This document shows, one piece after another, positions 9,470-13,758 of a DNA stretch of 13,758 nt. Source of the stretch: Gonapodya sp. JEL0774 (taxonomy: Eukaryota > Monoblepharomycota > Monoblepharidomycetes > Monoblepharidales > Gonapodyaceae); assembly GCA_027604505.1 (NCBI GenBank), contig JADIIX010000101.1:66850-80607 (forward strand). Reading direction: 5' to 3'. A program made the translations under genes and the position numbers. How positions within the stretch are numbered: the first letter of the stretch is position 1; each line of letters begins with the position of its first letter. The notes below the pieces were generated by a model. The model was not told where the DNA came from, searched no databases, and saw only the letters and a list, made by a program, of their open reading frames with translations.

Positions 9470-9950
9470 GGAGTTGTGGTTCTCGGGATTGGTGGGGGAT
9501 TGTGAAGGAAGAGACCAGAAAGCAAAAGTTTTTATTCTGTGTTGGTGCACAAGCACTTGAACTGAAGCCGAAAACTCAGTCGCTGAATCCTCTCCTGGCT
9601 CTATTTCAGACTCGCCCAGATTCGTTCCATGTCTTAGCAACGCTACTCTTAACTTATTATTTAATGCGAGTGACCTTTTTTGGGGTGGGTTGCTATCAGG
9701 AGCTCTTCATTACTTGCACCTGGGACTTACGTAAAGTAATATCTTCACGGCCCAAATTGGACGTGCTCGTGAGGATATGCAGAGAGGTTAGGATGGTGGG
9801 CAGTGGGATGTGACACAACACCACACCTGATCGTAACAAACATTGCTCTGAGAACCAGGGCACACTCAAAATCACATTCGGCGGCTGTTCCGCCGATTTT
9901 CTTTGCTCCCATCTCTCATTCTTCCCTCCTCCCTCTGTCCAACATCTTGG
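9470..9950. promoter_or_regulatory. Divergent promoter region of RAN and the UPF0132-like gene
   Basis: 481 bases between two start codons facing away from each other. A CT-rich tract (9904-9940) lies directly before the plus-strand ATG, and another, read on the minus strand (about 9475-9535), precedes RAN. Such tracts near start sites are common in fungal genes. An AT-rich block (TTATTATTTAATG) near 9655-9667 is the only TATA-like element. A 9-codon upstream ORF on the minus strand begins at 9630. No protein gene is visible. Confidence 0.55.
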
Positions 9951-10535
9951 ATGACATCTTTTGCAGGTTACCAGCAAATCTCCTCTGCCTCCTCCTCTTC
10001 AGCTCCGTTTCCATCCTCTACCCGCTACCCTCCGGATGTCCAGGCTAGCGAACGGGTCAATAAATATGAAACTCGGCTACCGATTCGGCTGGATATCGAG
10101 GCAGCTCTCGCTTACGTGCTTGGACCCATCACTGGATTGCTTCTTTTGATCCTCGAAACGAAGAACGACTACGTTCGGTTCCATGCGTGGCAATCGACTC
10201 TCATCTTTGCAACAATCCTGGTGGGATGAGGCATTGTTCGGACAGATGGCGAGATGTTTAGTAATGGGGTTCCTCCCCATCTACAGGTCATCCATTTCAT
10301 TTTTATGTTCATCTCGACTGTCGTTAGCTGGCTCCTCTTTGTTGTCGACCTGGGCTTGATAGCATTGCTCGGGTGAGTTTCACCAGTCAAGACCAAGACT
10401 CAACAAGTGAGGCTAACCATTACTCCTCAAAACTTCCCTTCCAGGTGGAAAGCATACGAGAATGCTGACACATTATACCGGTTTGAGGTACCCTATGTGG
10501 GACAGACGGCATCATTATGGGTGGACAGCGAATAA
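9951..10535 (+). CDS. UPF0132/DUF4870-like membrane protein
   Basis: Three exons, 9951-10220, 10287-10372 and 10445-10535, give 148 residues; introns of 66 and 72 nt are GT-AG and in phase. Seen: a Ser/Pro-rich N-terminus (MTSFAGYQQISS), the motif KYETRLPIRLDIEAALAY, then three hydrophobic helices (about 50-68, 80-100 and 103-118) with ETKNDYVRFHAWQS between the first two, and a conserved tail WKAYENADTLYRFEVP ending in WVDSE. The pattern matches a small fungal family named UPF0132 or DUF4870-like, recognised from memory. Its biochemical role is unknown to me, and the membrane it sits in cannot be told from the sequence. An in-frame ATG at 9903 would add 16 residues; I chose 9951 because MTSF fits the family start. 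Confidence 0.8.
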
Positions 10536-10536
10536 A
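10531..10536 (+). other. AATAAA overlapping the stop codon
   Basis: GAA-TAA-A at the end of the membrane-protein gene forms a perfect AATAAA. If used as the poly(A) signal it would leave an extremely short 3' UTR. It may simply be coincidence. Confidence 0.25.
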
Positions 10537-10974
10537 CTGTTGAAATGAACAGAAACCTCACCATCATGTTCCGCTTATCATTTTTTTTCGATACCCCGAT
10601 CGATTCTTGTAGTATATGAATGATCTCTGTTCTGTGCGACTTACACCACACAACCCCACATTATCGTTTGGGGCCCGTTTTGTGCGATATGGCAACGAAT
10701 GCACAGATGAAGTCGACACCATCACGAGTCTTTTCCAACTTTTCATAAGCTCTTGCTCGATTTGCAATTTGTGGTTTTGTGTTTTGGTAAGAGTTATGAG
10801 TGATATGGAAGTTCTGTATGCCGCCTGACATTTTTGAGTGCATGCCCCCCCCCTTCCACACCTTGAGCTCCAAAAAGTGAACACTCGTGGCACGCTTCAC
10901 AGCATCAGGCCTGTCTTGCAAATTGCAAAGACCAATGCGGGCGAAGAATGTTTGTGAGATTGATTTGAGTCAAG
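10536..10974. other. Intergenic region before the gelsolin gene
   Basis: 439 bases with no recognisable gene. It has a run of nine C's near 10846-10854 and a CCAAT at 10932-10936, about 40 bases before an orphan ATG at 10975. Open stretches on the minus strand (to about 10921) have no familiar motif and look like chance. This is probably the 3' UTR of the membrane-protein gene plus the promoter of the gelsolin gene. Confidence 0.45.
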
Positions 10975-11059
10975 ATGACGGGCTCTCTTAAACTCGGTGA
11001 AGATTACTACAGATTTGTAAACGTGGATCGGACGACGGGACAGAGGAAGGCCCTGGGAA
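10975..11059 (+). other. Orphan open exon or upstream ORF before gelsolin
   Basis: ATG opens 28 codons (MTGSLKLGEDYYRFVNVDRT and on) ending at an excellent donor, GGGAA|GTAAGT. The peptide reads like real protein but I cannot name a family. No following exon with matching phase and sense was found. One possibility is a leader exon: splicing from 11060 to the CCAG at 11180 would place the gelsolin ATG 9 bases into the next exon and make this an overlapping upstream ORF. Another is a gene remnant. Confidence 0.25.
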
Positions 11060-11189
11060 GTAAGTTCGTGTGTGTTGTATTTTCAAATCTTTCGGTTCCA
11101 GCCTTGTTTCCTTGTCATCATGCGAATCCTCCGAAAATCTCCGAGACCTCATCTACTATAACCGATCGGAATCGGACCAGCAAAGCACG

Positions 11190-13167
11190 ATGGCCGGACT
11201 CGTCAAACAAAAGAAGATTGGTACGCCCAGGGCCAACATTATTCTCGGATGCGGTGTCGCCATCCTTGAGAAATTTTGATGAACGACTCATCAAAGTTTC
11301 CGTTTCGAATCATGTAGACATAGCGGACTCAAACATCGCAGGACTTGGCACAGACTTAGAGAAGAAGGTTCGTGAGCTATCGGGGTAGATGCAATCGTGT
11401 CAATCCGAAAGCACTGCTCGCTTGCATTGACGAGGTGCATTTCCATCTGGCAGGTCAGACTGGATGCTGCCCAGATTGAAGCGCAGTGGCACGGTGTGGG
11501 GAAGGAACCAGGCCTTCGCTGCTGGCGCATCGAACAGTTCAAGGTGGTTCCCTGGCCGACCGAAAGATATGGGGAGTTCTACTCGGGAGACTCGTACATT
11601 GTCATAAACACTTGGAAGAAAGCAAATGAACCAAAGCTTTATCACGACATTCATTTCTGGTATGTACGTGCTGAGTCAACTGCTTTTGAGAGTGCGCTAA
11701 TCGTACTGTTCGCTTCTTGCACTCGAGGCTTGGGCTGGAAACAAGTCAAGATGAGGCTGGAACTGCTGCGTACAAAACTGTAGAGCTGGACGACTGTCTG
11801 TATCACGCTGAATCATATTGCTTTGGGATGATCTCGGAATTGGTTCCTACTCCGTTGATTTAGATCTGGGAACTCTCCCAGTTCAACATCGTGAAGTTCA
11901 AGGTTCAGAATCACAACTCTTCATGTCTTACTTTATAAAGTTTATGGTGGTTGAAGGTGGTGTGGAATCTGGTTTCAAGCATGTTAAGGTAATTTACATC
12001 TCTCCATTTGCTCGAAGTGAACCTTACAAGTTTTCTGCACACAGCCTGCTGATTATCGTCCAAGGCTGTTGCACATTAAAGGTGGAAAGATTAAGAATAT
12101 CATTGTCCGTGAAGGTATATTCCATTGAATGCCTTTATTCAGAACAACAATCAGACTTTCCTTCACAGTTCCGAAGAGTGTAGAGAGCCTGAACAGTGGA
12201 GATGTGTTTATTCTTGATGCCGGCATGAATATCTATCAGTGGAATGGGAGGTAGTACAGACAATGAACTGAGAATGCATGCACTCTGTTGACGCTTGTTC
12301 TTTAGTGAATCATCTCCTGCTGAAAAAGTCAAGGCTGGAGAGCTCTGTAGAGCTCTTGATGATGAGCGCAAAGGTCTTCCCAAAGTAACTGTACGTAGTT
12401 TTGCACAAATTATTATATGTGGTCTCTTTCATGCTTGTGTCACAGGTATTCTCAGAAGGTGACAAAGACGCTGCACCATTTTGGACACTCTTAGGTGTCA
12501 CTGACTGGGCCAATATCAAAATTAAAAGTGCGGCTGATGGAGGTGAGTTTCATTTCTCTACAGTACTGAGTGCCATCACAGTGCAAAGTTGGTCACCAGG
12601 ATCTGATCTAGATGCAATGAAGGCTGTGCCTGAAAAGGTCCTATTCAAGTGAGTGAACATACTACAGTTAGAAAACAATCACATGTGGTGATCTACTGCT
12701 ACAGGGTATCAGATGCCACAGGCCAAATTACTTTTGCATTGGTAGCCAAGGGGAAGATATCCCAGGGAGATTTTGTGAGAGTCCTCCTCTTTCCATTTTT
12801 GCATTCTTCTGCTAATTTGCTACCATTTGATTGTTATTGAAAGAAATCTGAAGATGTCTTTATTCTGGATGCAGGTGCTGAGGTTGGGAGTCTGCACAGG
12901 TTTCCAGAGTCCTGAATGATTTCTCTAACAAATCAATGCTTTCCACAAGGTATTTGTGTGGATTGGAAAACATGCTAGCGTCCAGGAGAGAAAGAAGGGA
13001 TTGGTCCTTGCCATGGAGTACATGGTGAGTGTGTCTGCCTTGGAATAATGATTGCAGAAAGATTTACACACTATGTAAAGGTAAATGAGCATAGGCCCCC
13101 AACACTCCCTGTTTCTCGCATCATGGAAGGGGGAGAGAATCAAGTGTTCCTTTCATACATATCTTGA
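11190..13167 (+). CDS. Severin/gelsolin-type actin-binding protein
   Basis: Thirteen exons: 11190-11220, 11318-11367, 11454-11659, 11728-11795, 11864-11988, 12045-12114, 12169-12250, 12306-12390, 12446-12648, 12705-12774, 12844-12882, 12950-13024, 13081-13167; 396 residues, the size of three-repeat severin/fragmin proteins. All 12 introns are GT-AG and in phase, 54-97 nt. These proteins sever and cap actin filaments, usually under calcium control. Seen: repeat 1 with [21 protein letters not shown] and DIHFW (about 48-96), then VELDDY and [12 protein letters not shown] (about 124-135); repeat 2 with [19 protein letters not shown] (about 190-208) and RALDDERKG; repeat 3 with [19 protein letters not shown] (about 332-350) and [11 protein letters not shown] near the end. 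The start gives [11 protein letters not shown], typical of fungal members. GC falls from about 51% in exon 3 to 40% in exon 5 (hand count). Confidence 0.92.
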
Positions 13168-13562
13168 TAGGTGTTTCCATCTGTGTGGGCACAAAGCATC
13201 ATTGTACTCTCAACTACCAATATTATAATGGACAGTTTGCTCCACATAAACAAAAGACATTTACATGTTTTTCATGTGGAAAAATTGGACATACAGCAAA
13301 ATTCTGCACCTCAAACAAGTCAGAGAAACCACACAAACATACAACTCAGGACACTTCACCAAATGGGTCTGGTTCTTCAACTTCATATTTTTTAGGATCT
13401 GATCTGCAATACCATCCATTGAATTGGTTTGCCAATAGCTGTTCTCCAGACCATGTGGTCAGGGACCAATATGGATTAGTCAACTACAAGGATGCTTCAA
13501 ACCAGTATATGACTATAGGTGGGAAGGAATTTCATGTGGAAGGATTGGGGACCTTTATTTAA
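13164..13562 (+). pseudogene. Broken copia gag-protease reading frame
   Basis: The frame is open from just before the gelsolin stop codon (which lies in another frame) to TAA at 13560. It carries the zinc knuckle and the first part of the protease. Its first 15 or so codons overlap or directly follow the gelsolin end and may not be element-derived. No in-frame ATG starts it near the left edge, so it is a 5'-truncated remnant rather than an expressed gene. Confidence 0.75.
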
Positions 13563-13758
13563 GTCTTCCAAAAGGGAATGGACAGTTTGAGAATGTTACA
13601 CTGAGAGATGTCAAGCATGTTCCAGCCTTTGATGCCAACATTTTATCGTTGAGTCGATTTACAGCAAAAGGAGCAGACTTCCATACAAACCAAGGAAAAT
13701 TGATTCTGACTAAGGAAGATGGCCAGGTTTTGGCTCAAGGATATTTGAGAAATGGTCT
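13210..13758 (+). mobile_element. Degenerate Ty1/copia retrotransposon fragment (gag end and protease)
   Basis: A gag C-terminus and protease region begins within about 50 bases of the gelsolin stop and runs off the window. Seen: a CX2CX4HX4C zinc knuckle, CFSCGKIGHTAKFC (13266-13307), a Ser/Thr-rich linker, then the protease start NWFANSCSPDHVV. Copia proteases have D-S/T-G where this reads N-S-C (13434-13442), so the active-site Asp is gone. The frame ends at a TAA (13560-13562), and copia-like sequence continues in another frame from about 13554 (NVTLRDVKHVPAF, NILSLSRFTAKGADF), so a one-base frameshift has occurred. Neither LTR, the gag N-terminus, nor integrase is visible here. Inference: an inactive, old copy. 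The left edge is approximate. Confidence 0.85.

Noticed and set aside
10564-10921. Minus-strand open frames of 86-109 codons between the membrane-protein and gelsolin genes
   Set aside because: They overlap each other in different frames, span a poly-C run, and show no recognisable motif, promoter or splice sites.
10975-11388. A continuous 137-codon plus-strand frame ending in the gelsolin peptide [16 protein letters not shown]
   Set aside because: It reads through the gelsolin start exon in another frame and through an intron. The conserved [11 protein letters not shown] start with a GT-AG intron explains the data better.
1-13758. CRISPR arrays, operons, ribosome-binding sites, tRNA or rRNA genes
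   Set aside because: The window is eukaryotic (spliceosomal introns in six genes). I saw no regularly spaced repeats and no tRNA B-box or cloverleaf pattern on reading both strands.

Overview
The window looks like nuclear DNA of a filamentous basidiomycete, most likely a mushroom-forming one (Agaricomycetes). The reasons are dense genes with many short introns (mostly 54-116 nt), a typical fungal housekeeping gene set, and a three-repeat severin/gelsolin protein. The species cannot be named from the sequence alone. I resolved most genes to exon level by matching splice phases and conserved family motifs by eye. No RNA evidence or database search was available.

Layout from left to right. (1) 44-2354 (+): TOPORS-type RING E3 ligase with a basic/RS-like middle, one intron. 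(2) 2511-2958 (+): a small tentative transcription unit, with a TATA box, a 70-residue ORF of unknown function and an AATAAA signal. (3) 3055-4534 (+): CAAX prenyl protease RCE1, 8 exons. (4) 4679-7297 (-): SHQ1, assembly factor of H/ACA snoRNPs, 8 exons, with an acidic tail built partly on a 15-bp tandem repeat. (5) 7842-9469 (-): Ran/Gsp1 GTPase, 9 exons, whose first intron has a GC donor. (6) 9470-9950: divergent promoter region. (7) 9951-10535 (+): small three-helix membrane protein of the UPF0132/DUF4870-like type, 3 exons. (8) 10536-11189: non-coding leader region with an orphan 28-codon open stretch. (9) 11190-13167 (+): severin/gelsolin-type actin-binding protein, 13 exons. (10) about 13210-13758 (+): decayed Ty1/copia retrotransposon fragment with a gag zinc knuckle and a protease lacking the catalytic DSG, frameshifted and running off the window end.

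The genes do not form a pathway or cluster. They are unrelated housekeeping functions: ubiquitin/SUMO ligation, prenyl-protein processing, snoRNP assembly, nuclear transport, a membrane protein and actin dynamics. RCE1 and SHQ1 converge with 144 bp between stop codons. SHQ1 and RAN are in tandem. RAN and the membrane-protein gene diverge.

I found no convincing new biological system. The points most worth checking are transcript-level oddities: the GC-AG intron in RAN, stop-free introns of length 3n in RAN and SHQ1, an intron-like 39-nt segment in the gelsolin gene, and a drop in GC inside the gelsolin gene leading into the retroelement fragment.
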